64,000 nt of DNA, taken from assembly GCA_030220185.1 (NCBI GenBank), contig JASPKZ010003845.1, forward strand, positions 1,621,501-1,685,500. Direction: 5' to 3'. Below the pieces are notes generated by a model that saw only the letters and a program-made list of their open reading frames with translations, searched no databases and was not told where the DNA came from. The stretch is from Diploptera punctata. Its lineage: Eukaryota > Arthropoda > Insecta > Blattodea > Blaberidae. A program made the translations under genes and the position numbers. Shown piece by piece: positions 1 to 9,960 of the stretch. The first letter of the stretch is position 1. The number at the start of each line of letters is the position of its first letter.

Positions 1-191
1 CCGTATTCTTTATATGAATCGAATGTAATAAGGAAACTTAAAACTCACAGAATGTGATGGATAGGACAAGTGGCACGAAAGGGAAATGAAAGAGAGGCAT
101 GGAAACTTCATATAGGAAAACCAGAGGGAAAACTCCCAATAGGTAGGACAAGTAATGAAATGGGATAATATTTTTTATGATCTATCATAAT
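1..191 (+). mobile_element. RTE-type LINE 3' fragment, 5' segment of a split copy
   Basis: The sequence decays from the C-terminal end of the same RTE-type LINE whose long copy lies at 11666-15568 on the other strand: traces of the segments reading GHVARMGNER and KPEGK...GR are recognisable. It is broken by stops. It stops at 191, where another LINE has inserted, and resumes at 566. It is a dead fragment and its upstream part is outside the window. Confidence 0.7.
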
Positions 192-565
192 CATTTTGGC
201 AACGGAAATGGATTTTATACGAAGGGCAGCAAGAATTTCAAGAAGAGAAAAAATTAGGAACTCAGTTATAAGGAAGAAAATGAAGATTGAAAACACTATT
301 TTAGATTATATTAAAACTCAGCAATTAAGATGGTACGGACATATCCAGCGAATGGAAGAGGATCGACTACCAAAATCTGTTTTGGAATGAAAACCTGAGG
401 GAAGACGAGGCAGAGGAAGACCTAAAACCTCCTGGAGTCAGGGAATATGTTTATACATGAAGGAGAAACATCTACAACCAGGAGATTGGATGGACCGACA
501 AAATTGGCTATTAGGAATCGGACGATGTCAAAGACATTAATCAACCGATTATCTATCTATCTATT
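192..565 (+). mobile_element. 5'-truncated LINE with (TATC)n tail, nested in the RTE fragment
   Basis: It encodes a degraded reverse-transcriptase C-terminus (RWYGH, RMEEDRLPKSVLE, then a Gly/Arg-rich GRGRPK segment) and ends in a short ATCT repeat tail. The 9-bp sequence TATCATAAT occurs at 183-191 and again at 566-574, a target-site duplication typical of target-primed reverse transcription. A second copy of the family lies at 5529-5965 on the other strand. Internal stops show it is dead. Confidence 0.8.
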
Positions 566-660
566 TATCATAATTTCAGGGAGGAGAATTACTGGAAAAA
601 AATATTAGATATAGATAGGGATGTATGGAGAGACTGCGGTCATAAACCACAGGGTTAAGA
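566..660 (+). mobile_element. RTE-type LINE 3' fragment, 3' segment of the split copy
   Basis: This resumes the fragment at 1-191 after the nested insertion. It matches the extreme 3' coding end of the RTE-type LINE (trace of the WKTLAQDRDVWR segment as degraded codons). The outer copy was already in place when the inner LINE inserted. Confidence 0.65.
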
Positions 661-675
661 AGTGTTAAATGGTTA

Positions 676-860
676 ATTAGTCGGCCATAGTGTTTACCAC
701 GCTGATTCTGAGGTAAAACGGGTTCAAACCGGGCTGGTATCGATGGAATTTTTCAGGGTTAACATTTTTTAACTTTGGATTCCAAGAAAAGTAAAAACAG
801 CGGGTGTTGTGTTGTACTTAAAAATAGCCTGAATCCCAAAACAAGAGCTCTCTGAGGTTC
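676..860 (+). mobile_element. tRNA-derived SINE, family II, diverged copy
   Basis: A tRNA-like head with a B-box-like GGTTCAAACC near 720-730 is followed by a body containing the family's ATGGAATTTTTCAGG-type segment. Better copies are at 5281-5516, 10800-11160, 38515-38785 and 58190-58475. Both boundaries are approximate. Confidence 0.5.
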
Positions 861-924
861 TTTCACGGTCATATTCTCATTGGATCAGAGTTTATAAAGA
901 AACTAGTTAAATACTGCTATTAGA

Positions 925-1170
925 ACTATCTAACTCATGGCACTATCGAATCCGTGGGTTCATATCCATGCATCCCTATCCTGGTCCAACGTCTTCCAAT
1001 CATTCTTTGTATAATTTACTTCCCCCAAATCATGGTTCAAGTTATTCTCCCACCTCATTCTTGGCCTACTTACTGGGCTATTTCACTCTAGTTTTAGTTT
1101 CCATGCCCCTCTTTAATTCCCCATTCGTGCTACATGTCCTCCCGTTCGCAGTCTACGAGACGTAACTGCT
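925..1170 (-). mobile_element. RTE-type LINE 3'-end fragment
   Basis: Reads as the reverse complement of the 3' coding end of the LINE at 11666-15568. The segment starting TGGCACTATCGAA corresponds to the element's last codons, and the stretch around 1040-1120 to the MRWENNI region. It is heavily mutated and truncated at its 5' side. Confidence 0.75.
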
Positions 1171-1920
1171 ATTAGGCCAAACTAAATTTCATATCGGTTT
1201 AAAATATGTCCTACTTATTTTACAAGAAAAAATGAACAAAAAAAACGTGAAATACGAGCTAAAAGTGTTGTTACGTAATAGAAACTGAAGGATCCCATTT
1301 GGAAGAAAATGGCTAGATCGGACAGAAAAAAAAATGAAAGCAAGATTGAGAGGACGGATGAGGGTTGAATGGAAAATCTCGACGGGGGTAAATTGAATGA
1401 TCTAGTTGAATCCGGTCAGCAGTGCTGCCACCTGCTGCGAATTTCTCAAAACCACATTTTCTTACACTCCGCAATCAATTAAATTCAAACGAGGAATTGA
1501 AGCAACAATGATTCCTCTCGTACATTGTATAATTTCACTTCCAGTTTTGACACTTCGTTACGTGTAAATTTTATTTCTGGTTACTAATCTGAATCGGTTA
1601 ACTATTAATACGTTTATATTCATTAAATATGTTTCACTTAATTATTTGGGATCAAAAATTAAATTTATTAATGTAGACGGTTAAACAGCTAAGGTCGTAT
1701 CGATTCTGATTCGGTATCCAGTAGGTGAGCATTTCTGTTTTATGTAGTCTTCTGTTTCCTGTACAAATTCAGTTATATTTTCCAAGACATGAATAACACA
1801 ACAATCAGTCAGTTTTCCACACAGATATTTCAAACTCTTATACAAGTATGTATGTATATTATTATTATTAATATTGTTTTTATTATTATTATTTTATTGT
1901 TATTGTTTTATTATATTATT
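1171..1920. other. AT-rich stretch without recognisable gene
   Basis: I see no exon, RNA gene or repeat family that I can name. Short open frames here are not supported by motifs or by flanking splice sites. The end of the stretch becomes rich in ATT repeats. Confidence 0.5.
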
Positions 1921-1923
1921 ATT

Positions 1924-2242
1924 GTCCACCGCTGTGGTCTCGAGGTATCGTGCTGCCTTGTCACGCAGCGGGCCCGGGTTCGATCCCCGGTCGGGACAGT
2001 TTTTCTGGGTGAGGTTTTTTATCGGGGTTTTTCCTCACCTGTAAGACAAATGTCAGAAAAACTTTAAGGCCCAAACAGTCCCCGAAATCATATGGCCATC
2101 GTCATCATCATCATCCTTCACCGGTGTGGAAAGCAACGGGAACCTATCACACCTACAATTCCCTAGTAAAGCTGCAAGCATAGCATGAAAATGCTATGAT
2201 TGCAGTGAAGGACCTGCCTTCGGGCAGAATTTCTATGGATGG
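1924..2242 (+). mobile_element. tRNA-derived SINE, family I, near full length
   Basis: The head starts GTCCACCGCTGTGGTCTCGA and has a B-box GGTTCGATCCCC near 1978-1989. It is followed by a body ending in a segment with GCAGTGAAGGACCTGCC and GGGCAGAA. A long ATT repeat follows as the tail. Copies or parts occur at 29885-30060, 44133-44227, 46200-46528, 51487-51838, 57083-57282 and 60672-60850. The last 35 or so bases resemble the 3' end of a LINE seen at 4205-4480. It is non-coding. Confidence 0.8.
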
Positions 2243-2252
2243 TATTATTATC

Positions 2253-2286
<34 letters not shown>

Positions 2287-2400
2287 GTTATTGTTTTATT
2301 ATTGTTTTATTATTATTATTTTTTTATTATTATTTTTTTATTATTATTAATGTTTTATTATTGTCTTTATTATTGTTGTTTAATATTCAGTTTTTTAGCA
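2243..2400. repeat. ATT-rich microsatellite
   Basis: Imperfect (TTA)n and T-rich tract following the SINE. It probably grew from the SINE tail. The open frames through it encode only Tyr, Ile, Leu or Phe runs and are not genes. Confidence 0.85.
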
Positions 2401-2655
2401 TTTTAAATTTTTACGATGAGTAAGGAGCTGGCCCGCACATCATCCTCTAACCTGAAGGATCGGGTGATTTTTGATTAAGGTTGTCTTCCTCTAGCCTTTG
2501 ATGAACCAACATCAAACTACAAGGTAGCAGTACCTGTAACTCTAGGCGGGGTCTCTCACAGGGTACTATCAGCCGAGTGCACTGAATCCTGGTTTTTTAA
2601 CGAGGTTGGTACTCCTCCCACTCACCCTTTTTCAACCTGTCTTGGGACAGACTTA
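2386..2655 (+). repeat. Interspersed repeat, copy 1 (partner at 53082-53310)
   Basis: About 250 bp, beginning near TTCAGTTTTTTAGCATTTTA and ending around the TTTTCAACCT and TTGGGACAG segments. It recurs in the same orientation at 53082-53310 with only scattered differences. No ORF, terminal repeat or tRNA-like box is obvious, so its class is unknown. Confidence 0.7.
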
Positions 2656-2689
2656 TGACCCAGATTAATTATATATTGATGGGGTAAAG

Positions 2690-3275
2690 AAAAAAGAAGA
2701 GCGATAGTTTCGGTTATTTGGGATCAATTATAGAGAAAGATGGAACATCAAATAAATAAATAGCTAAAAGGACTAGTAATGGAAGAAAAACCATACGAAT
2801 GTTAAACTCTATACTATGGAGTAAAAACATCATTAACAGAACAAAACAACTAATTTATAAATCCATACTGGAAAGTATAATGTTATATGGATCGGAAGTT
2901 TGGACAATGACAAAAAAACATGTCAACAGAATAACTTCAGTTAAAATGGATTTTTGAAGAAGAGCTGCCAGAAAATCTCGACTGGAAAAAAATTAGAAAT
3001 ACAGAAATTAGAAAATGGATGAATGCAGAAAGAAATATAATGGATGAGATTGAACATAGAAGGCTAAAGTGGTATGGACACGTAAGAAGAATGCAAGATG
3101 GAAGACTACCAAACGCCGTCTATGCATGGAAAATTGAAGGAAATGGAAGACCAAGAACAACATTCAAAATTCAATGAGGAAATTTGGTGTAACAGATGAA
3201 GACACAGAGGACAGAGAAACTATGGAGAACTTTAAGGGAAATTTGTGAATGTTTGTTGCAAACTGGTAGTCTATA
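2690..3275 (+). mobile_element. Degraded LINE reverse-transcriptase 3' fragment
   Basis: Translation with stops shows the usual C-terminal order for this LINE group: YLGSIIEKDGT, then NRTKQLIYKSILESIMLYGSE with WTMT, then the RRAARKSR and WYGH-like region. Multiple stops and frame changes make it a pseudogene fragment. Confidence 0.75.
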
Positions 3276-3383
3276 AGTCCGTATTCATTTATATTTATTT
3301 ATTTTTAAATCATGTTAATTGCTAAGATTGGTTGGAGAAAACCCTCAATGATGAGGAAAATTCTCAAAATGAATGAATGTGAA

Positions 3384-3389
3384 TTATTG

Positions 3390-3437
<48 letters not shown>
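3384..3437. repeat. (ATT)n microsatellite
   Basis: Near-perfect trinucleotide repeat, about 18 units. Confidence 0.95.
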
Positions 3438-3439
<2 letters not shown>

Positions 3440-4200
3440 ATTTACCGAATTTTCCCGTCCTAGTACTACCTTGGTTTCCTAGATGTCAGTATGAGGCGGA
3501 ACGCTGACCACGGACCTCTCAAAATATACGAAAACAAGTGTAACTAAATTAGTATGGTTCAAATTCTTTCCTGTAGGGGAGAGCGCCTAAATCTCTGTAA
3601 AGGGAAAACATAGGCTTGCAATACAATCCAAAAATGTATTATTATTTCATTACTCTTTATTTATTTAGCCAGGTGGCGTTAAGGTCATGTGACCATCTTT
3701 TCCACTCACCAGGACGAACATATTCAAATACAAAAAATCACAGTCATGTTTAATTATTTTCTATTAATGAGAGAATTCTCCTCAATACAGAGGTTTGTCT
3801 GCAGTCGAACAATATCAAGATATAAAATAGGTTACAATATTGACATCTGAAATACACAAAGTTAGTTACTACTTTCCAGAACTCTACACTGTTTATGACG
3901 TTACGCCATGTGTTTCTATCTTGTACGTCATCCTCCATTACACCAAATCTTTCTATTCACATGCACATCCTGTATCCAGGTAGTAGCAGGTCGTCCTCAT
4001 CCTCCTCTCCTCTTAATTAATAATTTTAAATACTCGATTATTTGACCGAATTGAACAATAATAACAGTAAGATCTAATAACACAATAAAGTTAATGATAA
4101 TTAAAATTGAAACTAATAAAAAATAACAGTTCCTACATATTACACATGAAAGAAAAGGAAAATAATAAAACGCAATGAATTAATATATCGCTTATATTAT
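3440..4200. other. No recognised gene
   Basis: AT-rich sequence. The 62-codon frame on the - strand at 3750-3938 has no motif I recognise. A segment near 3665-3720 (AGGTGGCGTTAAGG region) looks like LINE-derived low-complexity sequence, but I cannot assign it. Confidence 0.4.
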
Positions 4201-4204
4201 ACAT

Positions 4205-4650
4205 ACATAGTGTTCTGCCCAAGAGCAGGTCTTTCACTGCGTACTCAGCATTCTGCACTCTTTCCATAACTCTGCCTTCCTTTTTGTATCCACATACAAA
4301 ACATTTGTTTTAGTATTGTCTATCATCTGATGTTTTCTGCCTCTAATCTTCTTTCCGGTGACCATTCCTTCTAGGGTATCCGTCAGCAGGCAGTTTCTTC
4401 TTGGCCAGTGGCCAATCCAATTTATTTTCCTCTTCTTTATGAGTTCCAGCATTGTTCTTCCTTCACCTACTCTGTCTAGCACACCTTTTTTTTTATTTTA
4501 CTACCCATTTTATATGTTCCATCCTTCTCCATATCCACATCTCAAAAACTTCCAGTTAATTTTCCTCATTCCATCGTAATGTCCAAATCTCTGCACTATA
4601 CAATGCATCACTCCACACAAAGCATTTCAGTAGCCTCTTCCTTAATTATT
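4205..4650 (-). mobile_element. LINE 3' fragment whose tail resembles SINE family I
   Basis: The - strand frame 4482-4234 reads the C-terminal part of a LINE (INWIGHWPRRNCLL, then GRKHQMIDN and DTKRKAELWKECRML), a known RTE-like C-terminus pattern. After its stop the element ends with GCAGTGAAAGACCTGCTCTT and GGGCAGAACACTATG at about 4207-4243. This is nearly the same as the 3' end of SINE family I. Confidence 0.75.
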
Positions 4651-4697
4651 TTATCAAAGGTCCGCGGAAAATGCTTCTCAGTTCATTTAGTATTGCT

Positions 4698-4745
4698 ACT
4701 ACTACTGCTGCTGCTGATGTTGCTGCTGCTGTTGGTGATGATGGT
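4698..4745. repeat. Imperfect (CTG/CTA)n trinucleotide repeat
   Basis: Runs of ACTACTGCTGCTGCTGATGT type. The open frames on both strands are repeat artefacts. Confidence 0.85.
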
Positions 4746-4799
4746 AGTACTTGACACAACCCAGATATTTCTAGAAAACATGATGTACGGTAGAATGAC

Positions 4800-5280
4800 T
4801 CAAAACATTCTCTCTTCTTTGAGTTAGAGGTAATAGAACATTTCATACAAAAAGGATACAAATGACACTTCACAAGTCTCCAAGGATTCCATTACACGTA
4901 TACCTGACATTTTCATATCAACTTTGTGGACCTTTTGTAACCTTGCATTTCTCTATGAAATGGTTCCACAATTTTAGTTATCCACATGAAAACATTAATT
5001 TAATGCTTGCAGAGGAAGTAACTAATGTGCAGAACATATTTTACAACACAGAATTGTTTTGTTACGAATGTTATATTTAATACTCAAAGTTGCTGTGTAA
5101 CGGTACATTTTAACCTCATTTTCAGAAAATCTGTTATTTCATGTTTTCAATTATATCTTAAGTCTGAAACACATTATGGTAACTACATCCTACGAGTTCA
5201 CCACTTCACATGTAATTATATACTAGCTGAGTGTCCAACGTTGCATGTCTATTTATTTATTACTGTTTTCTTGTAATTCA
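4800..5280. other. No recognised gene
   Basis: AT-rich stretch with overlapping short frames (for example 5025-5276) that carry no recognisable domain and no good splice context. Confidence 0.4.
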
Positions 5281-5528
5281 TCTCGGTGGTCGAATGGTTA
5301 TGTTCCTTGTGTCCAGTCCCAAGGATCGAGGATTCAATCCCGATCGTGACCCATGGATTTTCTAGATGAAAATATTCAAGAGACAAATCCTCCGGGAGGG
5401 ACTTTAAACTCTGGGCCCCGAGTCTGAAAATTGTCGGGCTCTTAAAAGAAGCTCAAGCCTAAATTAGTGTCTCAGAAAAAAAGTTTAAAAGGCCTTCCCC
5501 AACCAAGTAATACCTTAATTGCCTACTA
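5281..5528 (+). mobile_element. SINE family II, 5' part of a split copy
   Basis: The tRNA-like head includes GGTGGTCGAATGGTTATG (A-box-like) and GGATTCAATCCCGATCG (B-box-like), followed by the CATGGATTTTCTAGATG body. It is interrupted after AATTGCCTACTA (5517-5528) by a LINE and resumes at 5966. Confidence 0.7.
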
Positions 5529-5965
5529 GATAGATAGATAGATCATCGGTTGATTAATGTCTTTGATATCGTCCGATTCCCAATAGCCAATTTTGTCGGT
5601 CCATCCAATCTCCTGGTTGTAGATGTTTCTCCTCCATGTATAAATTTATCCCCTTACTCCAGGAGGTTTTAGGTCTTCCTCTGCCTCGTCTTCCCTCAGG
5701 TTTCCATTCCAAAACAGATTTTGGTAGCCGATCCTCTTCCATTCGCTGGACATGTCCGTACCATCTTAATTGCTGAGTTTTAATATAATCTAAAATAGCG
5801 TCTTCAATCTTAATTTTCTCCCTTATAACTGAGTTCTTATTTTTTTCTCTTCTTGAAATTCTTGCTGCCCTTTCGTATAGAATCAATTTCCGTTGTCAAA
5901 AGATACGTATTTGTTTTTATTGTTAATGGCCAAAGTTCTGCTCCATAAGTAATGATGCTTTTAAG
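5529..5965 (-). mobile_element. 5'-truncated LINE with (TATC)n tail nested in a SINE
   Basis: The - strand frame 5886-5554 encodes a fairly well kept LINE C-terminus (RAARISRREK, RWYGHVQRMEEDRLPKSVLE, WKPEGRRGRGRPKTSW). The tail reads as GATA repeats on the + strand next to 5529. The 12-bp AATTGCCTACTA at 5517-5528 is repeated at 5966-5977, giving a perfect target-site duplication. This is the same family as 192-565 but less decayed. Confidence 0.88.
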
Positions 5966-6120
5966 AATTGCCTACTATATGTCCTATTAATACAATGTGC
6001 TGACCACTCACTGACATATATAAGTAAATAAGCGTAACTAAACTTGGTATGTTCCTCGTGGCGCTACCCTAGCAGGAGTTTCTTGACCAAACTGAGTCAA
6101 TTAGATGGAATCTAATTGCA
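5966..6120 (+). mobile_element. SINE family II, 3' part of the split copy
   Basis: Resumes with the second AATTGCCTACTA copy and continues with ATGTGCTGACCACTCACTGA, which matches the end of the SINE copy at 10800-11160. Confidence 0.6.
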
Positions 6121-6470
6121 TACTTTGTCAATTTAAGGTTAATTAAATCGTATGATATATGTTGCGATAAACCAAACATGGCGGTTGATAGAGTAAATTT
6201 TTAATTAGGGTTTCAAGCAAACCTCCACTTCTAATGGTCAGCTTTCGATGATTTTTTGAGACTGCCTTCCTAGGTTTATTTTAATTACATATATCGAATT
6301 TCGTTGTGAAATATAAATTGTGACCGCTACGGCGATTTTTTAAATGTTCGTTTCCTGTGAACTTCTACGTCTAATTGTCCGATTTTGCTGCTTAACGAAC
6401 TCGAACTTACTTGTTTAATTAACTTCTATATGCCAAGTTGGATTTCGATTAAAAATTGCTGTCGGTAGTA
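6121..6470 (-). repeat. Interspersed repeat (inverted partner at 25690-26050)
   Basis: Contains blocks such as TTGTGACCGCTACGGCGATT and AAACATGGCGGTTGATAGAG whose reverse complements recur, diverged, around 25840-26010. No ORF or clear termini seen, so class unknown. Confidence 0.5.
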
Positions 6471-6483
6471 ACGCAATAAGTTA

Positions 6484-6925
6484 TATATCATCAGCAGCAT
6501 CAAGGATTAGACCTGCTGGTCTGTTCCGATCTCATGTTAGAATTGGTATCTCCATCTTTTACTGGGTCTTCCAACATTTCTTCGTCCTAGTGGTTTGTAA
6601 TGAAGAATCTCTTTCGGAATTATATTGTTATCCATTCTATTGATGTGGTCCATCCATTCATCTCTGTATTATGTAATTCTATCTAATAGTTTGAATATAT
6701 TCAGTTCTCTTCGTATATCCTCACTTCGCCTTTGATCTATTATTATATAGCCAGCTACACTCCTCAGAAACCTCATTTCTGACGTTTCTGTTCTTCATTC
6801 CTGGTGTTTTGTTAAGACCCAGTGTTCCGATCCACATACTGTAGTGTTGGAACCGCCATTGTTTTATAAAATTTAAAAGTGTCTCCTTTCTAGTTCCTTT
6901 GAGACTTCGTTGTATGGTGCCACAC
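6484..6925 (-). mobile_element. LINE 3' fragment
   Basis: Reverse-complement reading shows decayed LINE C-terminal sequence. Its 3' end contains the reverse complement of an ATGAGATCGGAACAG segment, also found at the 3' end of the LINE at 17441-17815, so both belong to one family. The 68-codon frame 6927-6721 is part of it. Confidence 0.6.
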
Positions 6926-7019
6926 ATATAATTTATTTATTTATTTATTTTGTTTTCAATGTCTTCACTTTTCTACATGATACATTGTATCCCTGGTAAT
7001 TAAAATTGCTCACTTGTTC

Positions 7020-7345
7020 TATTATCATCATCATAGGACATTCACGAATTTAGGTCATTTGTTGACCTGTTTCGGCCTCAAGAGAAACACCATCCAGAAG
7101 TCTTCAGCAGGTTGATATCTTAACATTTGTTTGGGTATCCAGTGATCTTCCACTCTTTGAACATGTTGCATCCATCTTGACTTATAATCAGAAATTTTGT
7201 TTTCTAAAGGTTCCTTGTGTAATTATTCTAAGATGTCTTCATTTTTTGTGATCTAGTAGTGTGTATCGTGCAGTCCTCCGAAGGTATCTCATTTCAGCAG
7301 ATCTAAGTCTCTGTATATCCTTCTTTTTCACTTGTTCTATTATTT
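7020..7345 (-). mobile_element. LINE 3' fragment, decayed
   Basis: Reverse-complement reading has the order expected for the RT C-terminus: traces of an RLRSAEMRYLRR-like stretch near 7310-7260, then a region corresponding to WMQHVQRVEDHW near 7150-7170. Stops throughout. Confidence 0.55.
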
Positions 7346-7750
7346 TATTATCTAATTGGATTTTTTACTCTTAATTGCTCATACCCTCGAAAATAAGTTA
7401 CATGATCATTTTCGGTGTCTATTAGATAAAATCGATGCTGATCTGCAAAAAAAAATAAAAAATGTTTACATAAGAACATAGATTCATTCCCGTTAAAAGC
7501 GGAAATAAATAAATGCAACAACTCGTATTCACTAACTTTTAAAATAAAAAACAATTAAAATCAACTAATAGAATTGTTACATCATTTCTATAGCATCATG
7601 AGTATAGCTGATTCTCTCATCACACTTTCACAAAGTCCATGCTTCACGGTTGTCAATGTGTTATATAATTTTATGTGTGTTTCTATACTGATGATTTAAA
7701 ACTCTATTGCTCACAATTAAACATCTGAAGTAGTTGGATATTTTCTTCTT
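7346..7750. other. No recognised gene
   Basis: AT-rich. The - strand frame 7554-7348 (68 codons) has no domain I know and lies between repeats. Confidence 0.4.
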
Positions 7751-7751
7751 G

Positions 7752-7960
7752 TCGGCAACTATAACTTAGCAGCGAACGGAATTCTGACTACAGTTCATTT
7801 GGTCCCGCGTTCGATTCCCGGTCAGATCAAAGGATTTTTTTTCTTAAAGGAAATGATTCCCATGGTCGTCCATGATCTGGATTTAGATTAAATTTAGATT
7901 TAAGGACTCTCCTGACGCTTCATCATCTTTAAACGCCTATCATACCATCGGGGTAACGTA
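7752..7960 (+). mobile_element. tRNA-derived SINE fragment
   Basis: A B-box-like GCGTTCGATTCCCGGTC lies near 7807-7823, followed by an AAAGGATTTTTTTTCTTAAAG body. It resembles SINE family II in layout but is too diverged to assign firmly. Confidence 0.45.
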
Positions 7961-7962
7961 AC

Positions 7963-8216
7963 TCCGCCTTCCAAGCACCCCAAGTTAAGAAGGGGTTTAC
8001 AGTTCTGTCATGTCAGGATAGAATATTTTTTTATTTATTTATTTAGAGCCCCACCACCCCCAGGGTTACCTCGGGCATAATGCCCTTATCCCCGGGTCTG
8101 CTCTATGTCCCTATCTATATCTTATCTTTATTGAAATACATAATAAATATACAATTCGGGTATTTGTAGTGTGTTGTTGTTACATAAAATTAAAATAAAG
8201 TGTATTTTGTTTGTTT

Positions 8217-8256
<40 letters not shown>

Positions 8257-8399
8257 TAATAGTAGTAGTAGTAGTAGTAGTAGACTGGTGACGTTTTTTA
8301 ACGTTAGAAAGAATACCAGAAACTGCATGAAGACAACCTGGTGGTATTGGTAAAAAAATGCAGTAGAACAACCCAATTAATAGGACTAATTAAATCATC
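7963..8399. repeat. Duplicated block, copy 1 (with internal insertion)
   Basis: Starts with CCGCCTTCCAAGCACCCC and ends with GGACTAATTAAATCA. The same block recurs directly after it (8399-9960). In this copy the sequence is interrupted after GTCAGGATAGAATA (8022) by about 285 bp holding TG and AGT repeats, and resumes at about 8308 with GAATACCAGAAACTG. Confidence 0.8.
8222..8283. repeat. (TG)n followed by (AGT)n microsatellite
   Basis: Compound simple repeat. The open frames through it on both strands (Thr-His, Val-Cys and Ser runs) are artefacts. Confidence 0.95.
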
Positions 8400-9960
8400 C
8401 GCCTTCCAAGCACCCCAAGTTAAGAAGGGGTTTACAGTTCTGTCATGTCAGGATAGAATATCTGGATCCATTACCACCACCCCTTGGGATACCTCGGCCA
8501 GAAGGCCCTACTCTCACGTCCCAGAATTCTTGTCCTCTCTTTTCTACATCGCGATCACATTCAAGTTCACAGGCAATAAAACCAACACCTCAGGGAGAAG
8601 GTGTTGGAGTCGCAACTTCAGGGGAAATTGCTGAGCTACATAGTACATCAGGTCGCTCATTCCTGATGACCCCACAGTTGGTCCACGGGCTCCATGAGCC
8701 TAGCCGGGAGGACTGCTGTTCGCAGATCCACCGACCATTTCCCTGTTCTGCCTCCAGGGACGCATCCTGCAGCCGTTGTGAGACCGGCTAGGGCTTGAGT
8801 CCTCAAGCCCCACAGTGTGAGCTTATAGTACATCCAGGTACTCATCTCTTGGAGACCCCATAGGCTGAGCCGGGAGCCAGCACAGTTGCTCCCCACTATG
8901 CTGGCCCGAGCCGTGCCCTGGTCCGCCCACCAGGGACGTGTCCTGTTGCCGTTATGGGCCAGCTAGGAGCTCGCAAGCTCCCACAGGTAAGCGAATAGTA
9001 CGACAGGGCGCTCATCTCCTGCCGACCCCACTAATGGTTCACGAGTCCCTTGGACTTAGCCGGGAGGACTGTCGAGCAGATCCACCGACTATTCCCCCAG
9101 TGCACCAGCTGGGGACGTGTTTTGTTGCTGAAGTGGGTCCAGCCTGAGCATTAGTACGTCAGGTTGCTGAATTCCTGACGACCTCACAGGTTGTCCTTGG
9201 GTCGCCCGGTCCAGGATTCGGCGCAAATCCCACACCCAAAAAACTGCGCTTTCTCCGTTTCCGAGCTTAGTGACCTGGTGGTGATTCCCAGCATTACGCT
9301 CGGTATTGTCCCAACCAGCCCGTTCGCAAGACTAGGCCTAGTCGTGCCGCTGCTGTGAGTCCAGCCCACTGAGCAATGTAGGCATCCAGGGTGCTCATCG
9401 CCCATGATGCCTCCACAGATGGACCTCGGGTTCATAGAACCAAGAGAAAGGAGCTCCTGATCTCCGATCTCCCGCCACTTCGCCACGGTGGCCGCACGCT
9501 CCTGCTAGTGGGTCCAGGCAGTGTGAGCATTAGTACAACAGGGCGCTCGTCTCCTGTTGACCTCACTTATGATCCGCGAGTCCATCGGACTTGGAAGGGA
9601 GGACTGACTAGCAGATCCACCGACCTTTTCCCCACTACGCCACTGAGGGGACGCGTTTGGCTGCTGAAGTGGGCGCAGCACGAGCTATGTAGTACGTCAG
9701 GTCGCTCGAGTCCTGACGACCTCACAAATGGCCTGCGGGTCCGGTCTGGACCCAGCCGGGAGGAATGCAAGCAAGCCACCGAACGTTCCCCTATCCGCCA
9801 CCCGGGGACGCGCCCTGTTGCTGTTGTGAGCACAGCTGGGGCCCGTGAAGTGGACCCCCCAGGGTGTCAGGATAGAATACCAGAAACTTCATGAAGACAA
9901 CCTGGTGGTATTGGTAAAAAATGCAGTAGAACAACCCAATTAATAGGACTAATTAAATCA
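8399..9960. repeat. Duplicated block, copy 2, split by a GC-rich insertion
   Basis: Same start and end sequences as 7963-8399. Flanks match at 8399-8460 and 9865-9960; the intervening 8461-9864 is a foreign GC-rich unit. A diverged relative of the uninterrupted block lies at 60940-61045. Confidence 0.8.
8461..9864. repeat. GC-rich island of degenerate ~170-bp repeats
   Basis: Clearly more GC-rich than its surroundings. From about 8635 a motif of the type AGTACRTCAGGKCGCTCATYTCCTG-like sequence recurs near 8643, 8826, 8995, 9150, 9385, 9530 and 9692. Each is followed by a GCCGGGAGGACTG block, a GCAGATCCACCGAC block and a GGGGACGYG block. The unit is bounded by TGTCAGGATAGAATA at 8446-8460 and 9865-9879. 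The several open frames on both strands (for example 9391-9894) are probably by-products of the high GC content. No transposase, RT or rRNA similarity recognised. Confidence 0.8.

Noticed and set aside
1924..2000. A tRNA gene at the head of SINE family I
   Set aside because: No cloverleaf closes, and the sequence is repeated with a long shared body at several loci.
8128..8376. Small proteins with Thr-His or Ser runs
   Set aside because: They are translations of TG and AGT microsatellites.
9391..9894. A 167-codon protein in the GC-rich island
   Set aside because: Open frames occur on both strands across degenerate repeats. There is no recognisable domain, and the frame is best explained by high GC content.
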